Assembly (NCBI GenBank): GCA_002439585.1
Contig: DJOF01000023.1
Location: 124,001-188,000 of the forward strand
Direction of reading: 5' to 3'
DNA from: Bacteroidales bacterium UBA6445
GTDB lineage: Bacteria; Bacteroidota; Bacteroidia; Bacteroidales; UBA932
Length of the DNA stretch: 64,000 nucleotides
Below the pieces are notes generated by a model, which worked only from the letters and a program-made list of their open reading frames with translations, searched no databases and was not told the DNA's origin. The number at the start of each line of letters is the position of its first letter. Position 1 is the stretch's first letter. The translations under genes were made by a program, and so were the position numbers. This document shows positions 45,019 to 53,838 of this stretch, in pieces.

Positions 45019-47139
45019 ATGGCAAAAAGAGATCTTAAATTCACCAGAAATATCGGTATCATGGCTCATATTGATGCCGGTAAGACAACCACGTCCGAGC
45101 GTATCCTCTACTACACCGGAAAGATCCACAAGATCGGTGAGGTGCATGACGGAGGTGCTACAATGGACTGGATGGTACAGGAGCAGGAAAGAGGTATCAC
45201 CATCACTTCCGCTGCAACTACCGCATTCTGGCATTACAACGGAAATGTATATCAGCTGAACCTTATCGATACCCCAGGCCACGTTGACTTCACCGTTGAA
45301 GTAGAGCGTTCGCTCCGTGTGCTTGACGGTACTATCGCTACATTCGATGCGGTAGGCAAAGTTCAGCCACAGTCTGAGACCGTATGGCGTCAGGCTGACA
45401 AGTTCGGCGTACCGAAAATAGCCTATGTCAACAAGATGGACAGGGTCGGTGCCGACTTCCTCGGATGTGTCAAGGATATCAAGGATAAGTTGGGAGCTAC
45501 AGCAGTTCCTATCAGTCTTCCTATCGGTTCCGAAGACAAGTTTGTCGGAATCGTTGACCTTATCGACAGAAAAGCAATCGCATATGATGCGGACAACACA
45601 GAAGTCATAAACTATCATGAGATTCCTATCCCTGAAGATATGAAGGGTGAGGTCGAGCTCTGGAGAGACCGTCTTGTAGAAGCTGCTGCAGAATGCGACG
45701 ATGCCTTGATGGAGAAATATTTCGAGGATCCCAATTCCCTTACAAAAGACGAGATTATAGCAGCTATCCGCAAGGGCACGATCGCCATGAAGATAGTTCC
45801 TGCTACCTGCGGTTCCTCTTACAAGGACAAGGGTGTACAGTTCCTTCTCGATGCAGTCGTAAGGTATCTGCCTTCTCCTATCGATATCGGAGCTGTAAAG
45901 GGCACCAATCCTGAGACAGGAGAAGAGGTCTTGGTAAAGCCTGATGCAAAAGAGCCGTTCTGCGGACTCGTCTTCAAGATTGCTACAGACCCCTTTGTCG
46001 GCCGTCTTGCATATATCAGAGCTTATTCAGGACATCTTGATGCCGGCTCATATGTGCTCAATACACGTACAGGCAAGAAAGAAAGAGTAGCCCGTCTGTA
46101 CCAGATGCACTCCAACCATCAGAATCCTATCGATTTTGTTGAGGCCGGAGATATCTGTGCCGCAGTCGGTTTCAAGGACCTCCGTACTGGAGATACAATC
46201 TGCGATGAGGCACATCCTGTAACCCTTGAGGCTATGGAATTCCCTGATCCTGTGATCGGTATAGCAGTTGAGCCTAAGACTCAGGCTGACCTTGAGAAGC
46301 TCGGTGTTGCTCTTGGCAAACTTGCAGAAGAGGATCCTACCTTTACTGTAAGGTCAGACCATGAGACTGGTCAGACAGTGATCAGCGGTATGGGTGAGCT
46401 TCACCTTGATATCATTGTTGACCGTCTCCGTCGTGAATTCGGTGTCGAGATAAACCAGGGTGCACCTCAGGTCAACTACAAAGAAGCTATCACTACTTCC
46501 ATACAGCACCGTGAGCTGTTCAAGAAGCAGACTGGTGGTCGTGGTAAGTTTGCTGACATCGTTGTTGAGATCGGTCCTGCAGACGAGGGCGTAACAGGCC
46601 TTCAGTTTGACAACCAGGTTAAAGGTGGAAACGTTCCGAAGGAGTATGTTCCTTGCGTTCAGAAAGGCTTCGAGGCAGCAATGGCCAACGGTGTTCTCGC
46701 TGGTTACGAAGTTCCTTCACTCAAGGTTACCCTGCTCGACGGTTCTTACCATCCGGTAGACTCCGACCAGTTGTCATTCGAGATCTGCGCACGTATGGCA
46801 TTCCGCCATGCATGTCCGAAGTGTCATCCGGTATTGCTTGAGCCTATCATGAGCCTTGAGGTTGTTACCCCTGAAGAGTACATGGGAGACATCGTAGGTG
46901 ACTTGAACAGAAGAAGAGGCCAGATCAATGCTATGGATTCAACTCCTAACGGAGCAAGGATCATCAAGGCATTCGTTCCTCTATCGGAGCAGTTCGGTTA
47001 TGTGACTGTTCTTAGGACCTTGTCTTCAGGCCGTGCGACCAGTACCATGAGCTTCGACCACTATTCAGAAGTTCCTGCCAACCTGGCAAAGGAGATCATC
47101 GAGAAGAGTGGTTACAAGGCTTCTGATGACGACGAGTAA
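45019..47139 (+). CDS. fusA: Elongation factor G
   Basis: A 706-residue translational GTPase that drives translocation and, with RRF, ribosome recycling. The G domain shows [14 protein letters not shown] (G1), [11 protein letters not shown] (G2), [13 protein letters not shown] (G3), [10 protein letters not shown] (G4) and ISLPIGS near G5. Domains II-V follow with [10 protein letters not shown] and GEVEINQG-like segments and [19 protein letters not shown]. The length is normal. It sits between rpsG and rpsJ as in other Bacteroidota. Confidence 0.98.
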   Translation: MAKRDLKFTRNIGIMAHIDAGKTTTSERILYYTGKIHKIGEVHDGGATMDWMVQEQERGITITSAATTAFWHYNGNVYQLNLIDTPGHVDFTVEVERSLRVLDGTIATFDAVGKVQPQSETVWRQADKFGVPKIAYVNKMDRVGADFLGCVKDIKDKLGATAVPISLPIGSEDKFVGIVDLIDRKAIAYDADNTEVINYHEIPIPEDMKGEVELWRDRLVEAAAECDDALMEKYFEDPNSLTKDEIIAAIRKGTIAMKIVPATCGSSYKDKGVQFLLDAVVRYLPSPIDIGAVKGTNPETGEEVLVKPDAKEPFCGLVFKIATDPFVGRLAYIRAYSGHLDAGSYVLNTRTGKKERVARLYQMHSNHQNPIDFVEAGDICAAVGFKDLRTGDTICDEAHPVTLEAMEFPDPVIGIAVEPKTQADLEKLGVALGKLAEEDPTFTVRSDHETGQTVISGMGELHLDIIVDRLRREFGVEINQGAPQVNYKEAITTSIQHRELFKKQTGGRGKFADIVVEIGPADEGVTGLQFDNQVKGGNVPKEYVPCVQKGFEAAMANGVLAGYEVPSLKVTLLDGSYHPVDSDQLSFEICARMAFRHACPKCHPVLLEPIMSLEVVTPEEYMGDIVGDLNRRRGQINAMDSTPNGARIIKAFVPLSEQFGYVTVLRTLSSGRATSTMSFDHYSEVPANLAKEIIEKSGYKASDDDE

Positions 47140-47168
47140 TTTATTAATGTACAAAAGAGATTATTGAT

Positions 47169-47474
47169 ATGAGTCAAAAGATTAGAATAAAGCTCAAATC
47201 ATTCGATCATATGCTTCTGGACAAGTCTGCGAAGAAGATAGCCGATACAGTGAGTTCTACAGGTGCCAAGGTTTGCGGTCCTATTCCGCTTCCTACCAAC
47301 AAGAAGATCTTCACTGTCAACCGTTCGACTTTCGTTAACAAGAAGTCCCGTGAGCAGTTCCAGCTCAGCTCTTATTGCAGACTTCTGGATATCGATGATT
47401 CGAATGCTAAGACTGTTGATGCCTTGATGAGGCTTGAGCTTCCTTCAGGCGTTGAGGTTGAGATCAAGGTCTGA
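47169..47474 (+). CDS. rpsJ: 30S ribosomal protein S10
   Basis: S10 (101 residues) is a small-subunit head protein and transcription factor NusE. Motifs are [37 protein letters not shown] and [17 protein letters not shown]. It follows fusA after 29 bases. In most Bacteroidota rplC, rplD and the rest of the S10 operon come next; here a tRNA gene and mobile-element debris follow instead. Confidence 0.97.
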   Translation: MSQKIRIKLKSFDHMLLDKSAKKIADTVSSTGAKVCGPIPLPTNKKIFTVNRSTFVNKKSREQFQLSSYCRLLDIDDSNAKTVDALMRLELPSGVEVEIKV

Positions 47475-47536
47475 TAGATCTTATCACAGTTGAAGAAGCC
47501 GATACGGCAAATTTGTCATAAAGTTTGTCGCCTCGC

Positions 47537-47567
47537 TTTCAGGGAATGGAAAAATTGCCTATATTTG
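47537..47567 (+). promoter_or_regulatory. Promoter of the tRNA-Met gene
   Basis: TTTC at 47537-47540, a 19-base spacer and TATATTTG at 47560-47567 fit the sigma-A layout with one mismatch in the -33. A short hairpin (ACCGA/TCGGT, about 47571-47586) with a following T run lies between it and the tRNA. Confidence 0.55.
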
Positions 47568-47598
47568 CAAGACCGATTAAGGTCGGTTTTGCAATTTT

Positions 47599-47673
47599 GG
47601 TCCCATAGCTCAGTTGGTTAGTAGCATCTGACTCATAATCAGAGGGTCACAGGTTCAAGCCCTGTTGGGACCA
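47599..47673 (+). tRNA. tRNA-Met (anticodon CAT)
   Basis: A 75-base cloverleaf: acceptor GGTCCCA/TGGGACC, anticodon arm TCTGA-CTCATAA-TCAGA with CAT at the anticodon, T arm ACAGG-TTCAAGC-CCTGT, discriminator A, and no encoded CCA. The D stem is short (GCT/AGC with a C-U mismatch next to the loop AGTTGGTTAG). The sequence resembles elongator tRNA-Met; a lysidine-modified Ile tRNA cannot be fully excluded from sequence alone. Its 3' end borders integrase remnants, the usual place for an attachment site. Confidence 0.92.
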
Positions 47674-47679
47674 CACAAT

Positions 47680-47726
47680 GAAAATTACCCAGTCTGTCTT
47701 TTTGATGGACTGGGTGATTTCTTTTT
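47680..47726 (+). terminator. Rho-independent terminator after tRNA-Met
   Basis: ACCCAGTC (47687-47694) pairs with GACTGGGT (47708-47715) around a 13-base loop and is followed by GATTTCTTTTTAT. It ends the tRNA transcript 8 bases past the mature 3' end. Confidence 0.8.
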
Positions 47727-47825
47727 ATGTAAAACCCCACCACAGGTGCCTGCAAAAGGATTTCAGGCTTTCGGGACAGTATCTGCAAGGTGTTGCCACC
47801 TGTCCCAAGGAAGCCCTGTATGGGG

Positions 47826-47882
47826 AGCAAATGGACACAAAAGTGCCACTAATGTGCCACTAAAAATTATTGTCCATTTGCT
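47826..47882. repeat. 12-base inverted repeat enclosing an 11-base tandem repeat
   Basis: AGCAAATGGACA (47826-47837) is mirrored exactly by TGTCCATTTGCT (47871-47882). Between them stand GTGCCACTAAT (47843-47853) and GTGCCACTAAA (47854-47864), an 11-base tandem pair. The block ends just before the integrase remnant start at 47888, so it may be its arm-type binding site or operator. Confidence 0.75.
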
Positions 47883-47887
47883 ATATT

Positions 47888-48091
47888 ATGACATTTCATT
47901 TTGAACGCTCCCATCAGCCAAACAGGCAGGGAAACTACACAATCTTTCTTCAAGTCTTTCATAAGGGGCAGAAGAAAAGATACAAGACCAGTGTTGCTGT
48001 TCAGCTCAAATACTGGAATCCGGAAAATGAAAGGGTGAAAAAGTCCTGCCCATCTTCAAGACACGATAATGAAGAACTTGACTTTCCCTGA
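47888..48091 (+). pseudogene. Truncated tyrosine recombinase (integrase N-terminus)
   Basis: The 67 residues from ATG 47888 (FHFERSHQPNRQGNYTIFLQ, then GQKKRYKTSVAVQLKYWNPE and NERVKKS) match the arm-DNA-binding domain of Bacteroidota tyrosine recombinases. The frame ends after EELDFP, so the core-binding and catalytic domains (R..HR..Y) are absent. Its place 214 bases downstream of a tRNA gene is typical of integrated elements. It is a dead remnant. Confidence 0.8.
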
Positions 48092-48119
48092 GAATGGTTG
48101 ACACTTTTGGGGTGGTTAA

Positions 48120-48338
48120 ACTAAGATTGTTTACACATTCACTGGACCGCTTTACATCGGATGGTCCATTCCCCCTAAAGAGAATAAAGACCATGCCTTG
48201 CGAGGAAATTATGTCAGCTATCGGGAATGTCATATCAGGCCGGATTGGCTGTTGATATACAAAAAGACAGATAACAACGAATTGCAGATACTCGAACTTG
48301 CCAGAACTGGTACTCATTCAGACTTATTCAAGAAATAG
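48120..48338 (+). pseudogene. Truncated YafQ/RelE-type mRNA interferase toxin
   Basis: In frame up to TAG 48336-48338 the translation contains KENKDHALRGNYVSYRECHI, then RPDWLLIYKKTDNNELQILE and LARTGTHSDLFKK. This is the C-terminal half of YafQ-family endoribonucleases ('L.GNW.GYRECHI.PDWLLIY'). The N-terminal half and the antitoxin gene are missing, and an in-frame stop (48117-48119) precedes. The catalytic-region His and the final Phe region are still visible, so decay may be recent. Confidence 0.8.
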
Positions 48339-48452
48339 TTTAGCGATACGCCCTCTTGCAGCAATGTAGGAGGGTTTGTTGTATGTGGGCGATACTGTCC
48401 TTTAGATGTACCTGCTGACTTATCCCAAAAGTTCAAAATGGATTTGGAGACT

Positions 48453-48567
48453 ATGCCTTTAACTATACCGATTCTCCATTAAATATACTGGGTCTCATTC
48501 CAGATAAACAGCCGGATAGAGTTGGAAGCATACCTTAACTATACCTGCTTCCAGTTAAAATTCGGGT
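48453..48567. repeat. Imperfect direct repeat pair
   Basis: Two units of about 38-41 bases (48453-48493 and 48530-48567) share ATnCCTT, AACTATACC, a TTCn(C) block, TTAAA and GGGT in the same order. They may be leftovers of a repeat family or of an element end. Confidence 0.5.
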
Positions 48568-48623
48568 AGGTAATTGTGTCGTATCGTGATGTTGCCTAAT
48601 AAAGTCATCTATGACGACGATAT

Positions 48624-50111
48624 CTATGGTGAGCATGTTAACAACAGGTCGTCCGCCATGAATATCTCTCGCATGAATGGATCCGAGTAGAAGACTTCGA
48701 GTCTTGCAGGTGCCATCCCAGGTATGAAGTCGCTGCGCCAAAGGTGTGGCGAGGGCTGTCTTCGCATGGGAATAAAATCGCTGCGATGCTGCTTCTTGTA
48801 GTCTCGTGAAAAAGAGTCGTTGTATCTTATGACCTCCAGTACCTCAAGTGCCGGCTTGTCACAGCGCGATAAGCAAATAACCCGGTAGTCACCGCATCGG
48901 GGCTCTATACTGTTCTTGCGAAAGTCTTCGGGGAGAATATTTGCACGGACTTTGCCGTATATAGCCCCTCCGAAGACATTGACATAGATGCTGTAGCCGC
49001 TTCGTCCGACAGAGTCTTTTTCGGAGACAATATTCACCGACATCTGCTCATCATCTGGCCGTCCAACAACCTTGTATCTTAGTCTGTAGGATGATCGTCC
49101 TTCTCGGGCCGCGCCTTTTCGCTTATAGTCGAAGTCTGCGATGAAATACCCTCTCGGGGCGCCACAACCCATTAGCCCGTAGGGGATACCGTCCTTGTCT
49201 TTCACACCACGCCACCAACTGCCGCAAGTCGCTCCGCCGATAAGTTCGTTTGCAGGGGGAGGTGCAGGCTCTCCGTCCATAATGCCTAACGAGAGGGTGT
49301 CTCTCCGTACTTTGTGTGTATGTCCGGAGACAAAGAGAAGTTCCGGCCTACGCTGTTCTGGGATCAAAGAGAGATGACGGCCGAAGATTGCAAGTATGGA
49401 ATCCTTTCCATGAGACTGACTGATCGGAATGTGTGTGACGAGGGCTATAGTGTGTGGCTTTACCTTTTTGCCGACAATTACAGAATCGAGGAAATGCAAC
49501 TGTCTGACAGTAAGCCCACCGCAATATCCGCCTTCACCATCATCCCTGACATTGTTCATCAAGATGAATCTGACGCGGGAGATGTCGAATGCAGTGTCTG
49601 TATATCCGATGATCTTGCGCCATGTAGCTAAGTCCCTACTCCGCTCAGTTGTCTCCGCCGTTAGCCTCATGGTCTTATCCATTTGCACCCTGTCAGCGTC
49701 CTTCTTCGGTGTCCCGTTTACAGACTTCCGTGGATAGACGTCCCTGTCGTGGTTGCCAGATACTAAATAGGATGGATATGGGAGAGAATCTATGATGGCC
49801 TTACTTTCCTTAAGTAGTCCCATCTCATCATTGGTGATGTCTCCAAGGAAGATAGCAAAATCGAGGTCTCTTCTTTCAGAGAGTTCCTTGTAAATGGAAT
49901 GCCTTGCATAGGACAACTCCTCTTCACTCCCGACTTGAGGATCACCGATAAAAGCGACCCTAAGTCCATTGCCCATGCGACGGTCATGCTGTTTCATGAA
50001 CCTTGTGCAGGACTCTTTGCCGTTATCCCAGGCAAAGGCGTCAGTGTGAGGCAATGTACAGAGGGTAGGGAGGAGTGCCACTGCAAGCATCCAAGTCCTG
50101 ATGCCGGTCAT
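48624..50111 (-). CDS. Calcineurin-like phosphoesterase, exported
   Basis: A 495-residue protein from MTGIRTWMLAVALLP (50111), 4 bases after the previous stop; upstream in-frame ATGs overlap that gene. Metallophosphoesterase motifs are all present: GDPQ (Asp57), GDITND (90-95), GNHD (119-122), THIP and GHTH. The C-terminal region, with GGATCGSWWRGVKDKDGIPY and GYFIADFDYKRK, is the beta-sandwich of 'calcineurin-like phosphoesterase C-terminal' proteins. It is the last gene of the second SusCD locus and probably cleaves a phospho-ester in the imported or surface-bound substrate. Confidence 0.9.
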   Translation of the reverse strand: MTGIRTWMLAVALLPTLCTLPHTDAFAWDNGKESCTRFMKQHDRRMGNGLRVAFIGDPQVGSEEELSYARHSIYKELSERRDLDFAIFLGDITNDEMGLLKESKAIIDSLPYPSYLVSGNHDRDVYPRKSVNGTPKKDADRVQMDKTMRLTAETTERSRDLATWRKIIGYTDTAFDISRVRFILMNNVRDDGEGGYCGGLTVRQLHFLDSVIVGKKVKPHTIALVTHIPISQSHGKDSILAIFGRHLSLIPEQRRPELLFVSGHTHKVRRDTLSLGIMDGEPAPPPANELIGGATCGSWWRGVKDKDGIPYGLMGCGAPRGYFIADFDYKRKGAAREGRSSYRLRYKVVGRPDDEQMSVNIVSEKDSVGRSGYSIYVNVFGGAIYGKVRANILPEDFRKNSIEPRCGDYRVICLSRCDKPALEVLEVIRYNDSFSRDYKKQHRSDFIPMRRQPSPHLWRSDFIPGMAPARLEVFYSDPFMREIFMADDLLLTCSP

Positions 50112-50115
50112 GACA

Positions 50116-51654
50116 TTAGTCCTGAGTATAAAACAGATGATATGGTCCTGCCTGTTCACGGGCTACGATATATCCCTTTCCGTTCTTGTCGAAATCCAAG
50201 GTCAGTTCCCATGAATCGAAAGAGCCTAATTTTTCAGGATCGGTCCATGTCTTGGTCTTGGAGTCGATATGCGTTATGCAAAGTTGGTGGCTTTTATCGC
50301 CTGTCACTTTGTCAAATACGACATAAGGAACATCCCCAGCAGAAAGTGCAAATCTCGGGTATGAATTGCTGTCGAGAGTAAGGTCTTTCAGGACGCCTCC
50401 AATAGGAATATATTCATATCCTTTGTCTGAGACATTGACTTTCACGACAGCTCCATTGTACACGCCCTCACCAAGGAATTCAGCACCTATAAAGAAATAG
50501 GGGATACCTTTGGAGTCGATATCGAAGTCTCCGGACGAAAGATATAGCTTGGATGATTCTTCTGTATCCATCTTCTTGATTGACAGGCTTTCGATTACAG
50601 TTTTCCAGTTTCCGTTCTCCAATTTGTACAGAGAAAGCGTATTGGCGTTTTGGTTAAATACTCCCAGATAAGGCACTCCGTCAATGATCTTCATTGTGGG
50701 ATTGTATCCGCGTGAGGTTGCATCACGGCCGTCTATAGCAATCTCATTGGTCCATCCCGAGCCATCAAAATGAGAAAGGTTTAGAGCCCGTTTCTTAAAT
50801 GTAGAGCCATTTGAGAAGAGAGTCGTCGCTGTCCAGATGTCGTTGTCCGAGAGGGCTGCAACCCCACTTGGAAGAAACTGGCTTGTGTTCTGCCTATTGA
50901 TAGCAGCCCTTGATCCGACAAAGGAATAGCTTCCGTCTTTGGATACTTTCACCACAGAAGTCTTGTTCTCTGTCTTGTCTGTATCAGGATTGAGAACCTT
51001 GTCCTGGAAGCTGACAAAAGTACTACCCTCGGCGCTGAAGCCGACTGCAACAGCTGCTCCTGTCGTGTCGGAGAGAAATCCGAGTTCAGAGAGGTTTGTC
51101 CCGTCAAAGCTGTACATGACAGGACGTTTAAGTTCGTCACGACCGTCTATTCCGGCGATATAGAGTTTACCATCCACAGGGTTGATGCCGGCTGCTGGTC
51201 TTTCGGCCATAGAGGCTGTAGTCTTGGCAAATTCTACCCATTTGGAAGCCTGTGCAACTTTGACAGATACCGTGTAGGCATTGTAGTTGTTGCCTGACTT
51301 CGCTATAAGCACAACATCAGAGGAGAAATCAACTGCTGTCTTGCCGCTTTCCACGACACTCCCGACATCGCCTGATGCGTCACTGAGGTATACAGCGTCT
51401 GCGGTAGTCTCGAAAGTCGGTATCAAGGCCTTGACAGTAGCCTCGTCTGTGCCGTAAGATAGATTGAACGTCAAGGAGTTACCGGAGATTTCATCAATTA
51501 TATAATCCTCTGTGAGGCTGGGATTCTGCTCTTCGTAAAATCCGAATGAAGAAATGACTGCAGGAGAATAATCCGGTTTCTTGTCTTCTTCAGTGCATGC
51601 TGCCAACAGAACCGCTCCAGAGGCTGCCAGCAATAATAGGTTTCTAAATTTCAT
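50116..51654 (-). CDS. Surface lipoprotein, DUF5018-like domain plus propeller-like repeats
   Basis: A 512-residue lipoprotein (lipobox LLAAC, Cys20). The N-terminal 110 residues (AVISSFGFYEEQNPSLTEDY, ALIPTFETTADAVYL, YTVSVKVAQASKW) resemble DUF5018-type Ig-like modules found in SusD-adjacent proteins. The remainder has repeated four-strand units (INPVDGKLYIAGIDGRDEL, PTMKIIDGVPYLGVF, DIDSKGIPYFFIGAEFLGEG, DFDKNGKGYIVAREQAG), suggesting a beta-propeller. A glycan- or ligand-binding role is likely; no catalytic motif was seen. Confidence 0.78.
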   Translation of the reverse strand: MKFRNLLLLAASGAVLLAACTEEDKKPDYSPAVISSFGFYEEQNPSLTEDYIIDEISGNSLTFNLSYGTDEATVKALIPTFETTADAVYLSDASGDVGSVVESGKTAVDFSSDVVLIAKSGNNYNAYTVSVKVAQASKWVEFAKTTASMAERPAAGINPVDGKLYIAGIDGRDELKRPVMYSFDGTNLSELGFLSDTTGAAVAVGFSAEGSTFVSFQDKVLNPDTDKTENKTSVVKVSKDGSYSFVGSRAAINRQNTSQFLPSGVAALSDNDIWTATTLFSNGSTFKKRALNLSHFDGSGWTNEIAIDGRDATSRGYNPTMKIIDGVPYLGVFNQNANTLSLYKLENGNWKTVIESLSIKKMDTEESSKLYLSSGDFDIDSKGIPYFFIGAEFLGEGVYNGAVVKVNVSDKGYEYIPIGGVLKDLTLDSNSYPRFALSAGDVPYVVFDKVTGDKSHQLCITHIDSKTKTWTDPEKLGSFDSWELTLDFDKNGKGYIVAREQAGPYHLFYTQD

Positions 51655-51786
51655 TTCTGAGTGTTTTGAAAATTTATATAAAGTTCGTTTATGGCCAACT
51701 TAGAATTGCATCCCATCCAACTTTGAATAGCATCCAAAAATTATACACAAAACTTTTGTTGGGAGTTCATTTTTTGGAGTGTGATG

Positions 51787-52266
51787 TCAATTATTGTATT
51801 TCTTAATGGTGATACTTTTCATCAGTTCCGACGGCCCCGGATATCCGAGACGTACTCCGTCTGCCGAAAGGAGACTGATAGTGAGACTGTTGTCCTTGAT
51901 CTCGTCCAGCGTGTGACTAAGCCAGTGTATCTTGATACTTTGCTCGAATACCCCAGGAAGAAGAGTGACATGGCCTCCAGTTGTCACTAACTCATAATCA
52001 GTGCCTTCTACAAGACCGTCCCCGGCTGTGATTCCAAAGCTTACTGTGATAGGTTCTGAGGGCTTTTCTCCCGTATATCTTATCTTGTAGCTGCCTGTCC
52101 AGTCGCCTGCCGCATCTATGTAGGTAGAAGAGGACTCTTCTGCAACAAATGATATGAAACTGTCGCGGAATATTATCATCTTGTTGCAAGACAGCACTAT
52201 CACAAGTGCCATTGCTATGGCTGCAAGCTTCGTTATTCGGTTGAATGTCATATGTCCGGTTTTCAT
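51787..52266 (-). CDS. Small lipoprotein with Calx-beta-like fold
   Basis: A 159-residue lipoprotein (IVLSC, Cys27); a start at the second Met (52251) is possible. The mature part (EPITVSFGITAGDGLVEGTD, YELVTTGGHVTLLPG, KDNSLTISLLSADGVRLGYP) has the strand pattern of Calx-beta/DUF4843-type modules common in SusD loci. It lies 12 bases after the SusD stop. The role is probably surface ligand binding. Confidence 0.75.
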   Translation of the reverse strand: MKTGHMTFNRITKLAAIAMALVIVLSCNKMIIFRDSFISFVAEESSSTYIDAAGDWTGSYKIRYTGEKPSEPITVSFGITAGDGLVEGTDYELVTTGGHVTLLPGVFEQSIKIHWLSHTLDEIKDNSLTISLLSADGVRLGYPGPSELMKSITIKKYNN

Positions 52267-52278
52267 AATACGTTCATT

Positions 52279-53730
52279 TTATCTTTGTGTTTTGTTGACG
52301 GGATTGGGCTGCATGTCCTTATTGGCTTCAAGCTCTACAAGAGGGATGGGAAGGATGAACCGCTCGTCAGGATAGTCTATCTCAAGTATAGTAGCTCCTG
52401 TATCACTGCCGCGGGACAGATTCTCGTGCCTCCTTGTTATATCGAATAGCCTGTGCCCCTCAAGGTGAAGTTCCTTTATACGTTCCTGCATTATCTGCTG
52501 GTCCAAGTCATCGGAGTCGGAATATTCTGGCATTGCTTCTTCTATGGTGATCCCGTAGGCTCTTGCTCTTAGTGCGGCTATGTCTGAAGCGGCCTTGCCC
52601 GTCTCCCCGAGGGCGCAATAAGATTCTGCCCGTATCAGGTACATTTCGGAGAGTCTCAGGATGAACGGGTCAGTATGCCTTTCTTTTTCGTCTATGTTAT
52701 TGATGTCTGCATATTTCATACAGATACCGTCATATGTGTCGTTATCGTTAGTATGGTGAAGCAGACTGCTACGAATATCTTTCTCATCGGTGAGGGTCGA
52801 CAGCACTTTCTGTGAGGGAAATATCTTAGGCTCTATATATGAGAAGATACTTCTGAGATTACTTGTGCTGTATTTCCCATTGAGCCTTAGAATGGATTCC
52901 GTACCGGTCGCTTGTCTGCAGAACATATCTCGATAGTCTTTCCTTGGTGTCAGCTGAAGCCCGTAATCCTCTATTACGTCAGTGGCATATCCTGCTGCAT
53001 CTGAATATCTGCCCATATACAGGCTGACTCTTGCGAGCAGTGCTTTGCATGCAGCGGCCGCTGCGTAAGACGGTCCAGGGGCATAATCGGCAGAAAACAT
53101 GGAGAGAGCTGTGCCGAGGTCCTTGACGATCTGAGCGTAAGAGTCTGCTGCCGAGCTTCTTCGTATCTTGGCTTTGACGTCTGGGACATATGTCAGTACT
53201 GCAATACCGAGATGCGATGCGTCTGAAGTGTATGTGTAAGTCTGGGCATATGTGAGACAAAGGTCGAGGCTTGCCAATGCCCTAAGAAAATAAGCCTGTG
53301 CTATGTAGTTGTCGATTAGCTTTGCCTGCCCAGGATAACGCTGCGCAACGTACGGGGCGTAATGTATGATCTCATTGGCATTTAGGATGATCTCATACCC
53401 CGACTTCCAGATGAAGCCTACCGGAGTGGTCTCATCTGTCTCATCGGAGGTGAAGTTGAATTGCCGAATCCAATCTGAGGCAGACGGCTGTACTCTGGTA
53501 AGGTCTCCGGCTACTTCCGGGTAAAGGATCATGTATTTGTCATAGAATTCGTAAGTCAGGCTGTATGTTCCGTCAAGAGCCGACTTTACAGAGGAAGCGT
53601 CCGAGTAGAAAGCAGGGATTGTCGAGCGTCCCTCATTGCTTACGTTGAGAAAATCACAGCCACAAACGGCGGCCATGGCCGCTGCTACTGTCATCGCGCC
53701 TCTTGCTATGTGTTTAATATTCAATATCAT
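52279..53730 (-). CDS. SusD/RagB-family lipoprotein (second locus)
   Basis: A 483-residue lipoprotein from ATG 53730 (MILNIKHIARGAMTVAAAMA, lipidated Cys25). The open frame extends to 53790 but that part lacks a signal peptide. SusD motifs are CDFLNVSNEGRSTIPAFYSD, NYIAQAYFLRALASLDLCL, DPFILRLSEMYLIRAESYCA and MQERIKELHLEGHRLFDITR, with the ending PIPLVELEANKDMQPN. It partners the SusC gene upstream, with 108 bases between that hold short direct repeats. Confidence 0.93.
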   Translation of the reverse strand: MILNIKHIARGAMTVAAAMAAVCGCDFLNVSNEGRSTIPAFYSDASSVKSALDGTYSLTYEFYDKYMILYPEVAGDLTRVQPSASDWIRQFNFTSDETDETTPVGFIWKSGYEIILNANEIIHYAPYVAQRYPGQAKLIDNYIAQAYFLRALASLDLCLTYAQTYTYTSDASHLGIAVLTYVPDVKAKIRRSSAADSYAQIVKDLGTALSMFSADYAPGPSYAAAAACKALLARVSLYMGRYSDAAGYATDVIEDYGLQLTPRKDYRDMFCRQATGTESILRLNGKYSTSNLRSIFSYIEPKIFPSQKVLSTLTDEKDIRSSLLHHTNDNDTYDGICMKYADINNIDEKERHTDPFILRLSEMYLIRAESYCALGETGKAASDIAALRARAYGITIEEAMPEYSDSDDLDQQIMQERIKELHLEGHRLFDITRRHENLSRGSDTGATILEIDYPDERFILPIPLVELEANKDMQPNPVNKTQR

Positions 53731-53770
53731 ATCTATATGTTCGGGTCTTACTGTCAGTTTCAGAGTTGGT

Positions 53771-53825
53771 GTCAATATGATCCATGTCAATATGAATCCA
53801 TGAATTTCAATATAGGACCATGAAT
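53771..53825. repeat. Short direct repeats between susC and susD
   Basis: Three imperfect copies (53771-53785, 53786-53805, 53806-53825) share (G/T)TCAATAT and a CCAT(GAAT) end. They occupy half of the 108-base intergenic stretch. Confidence 0.5.
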
Positions 53826-53838
53826 CCTTGCCATTTTA

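Larger units (their letters stand above)
48092..48623. other. Degraded mobile-element DNA
   Basis: No intact gene was found. It contains a YafQ-type toxin fragment (48120-48338), a short hairpin CCCTC/GAGGG at about 48351-48374, and a degenerate direct repeat (48453-48493 and 48530-48567). Confidence 0.65.

Noticed and set aside
45016..45618. 200-residue open frame on the minus strand across fusA
   Set aside because: It lies wholly opposite the EF-G G domain, has no family signature, and its openness follows from fusA codon use.
47811..47819. AAGCCCTGT copy resembling the tRNA-Met 3' part (47657-47665), a possible attachment-site duplicate
   Set aside because: Only nine bases match and the continuation diverges, so chance is likely.
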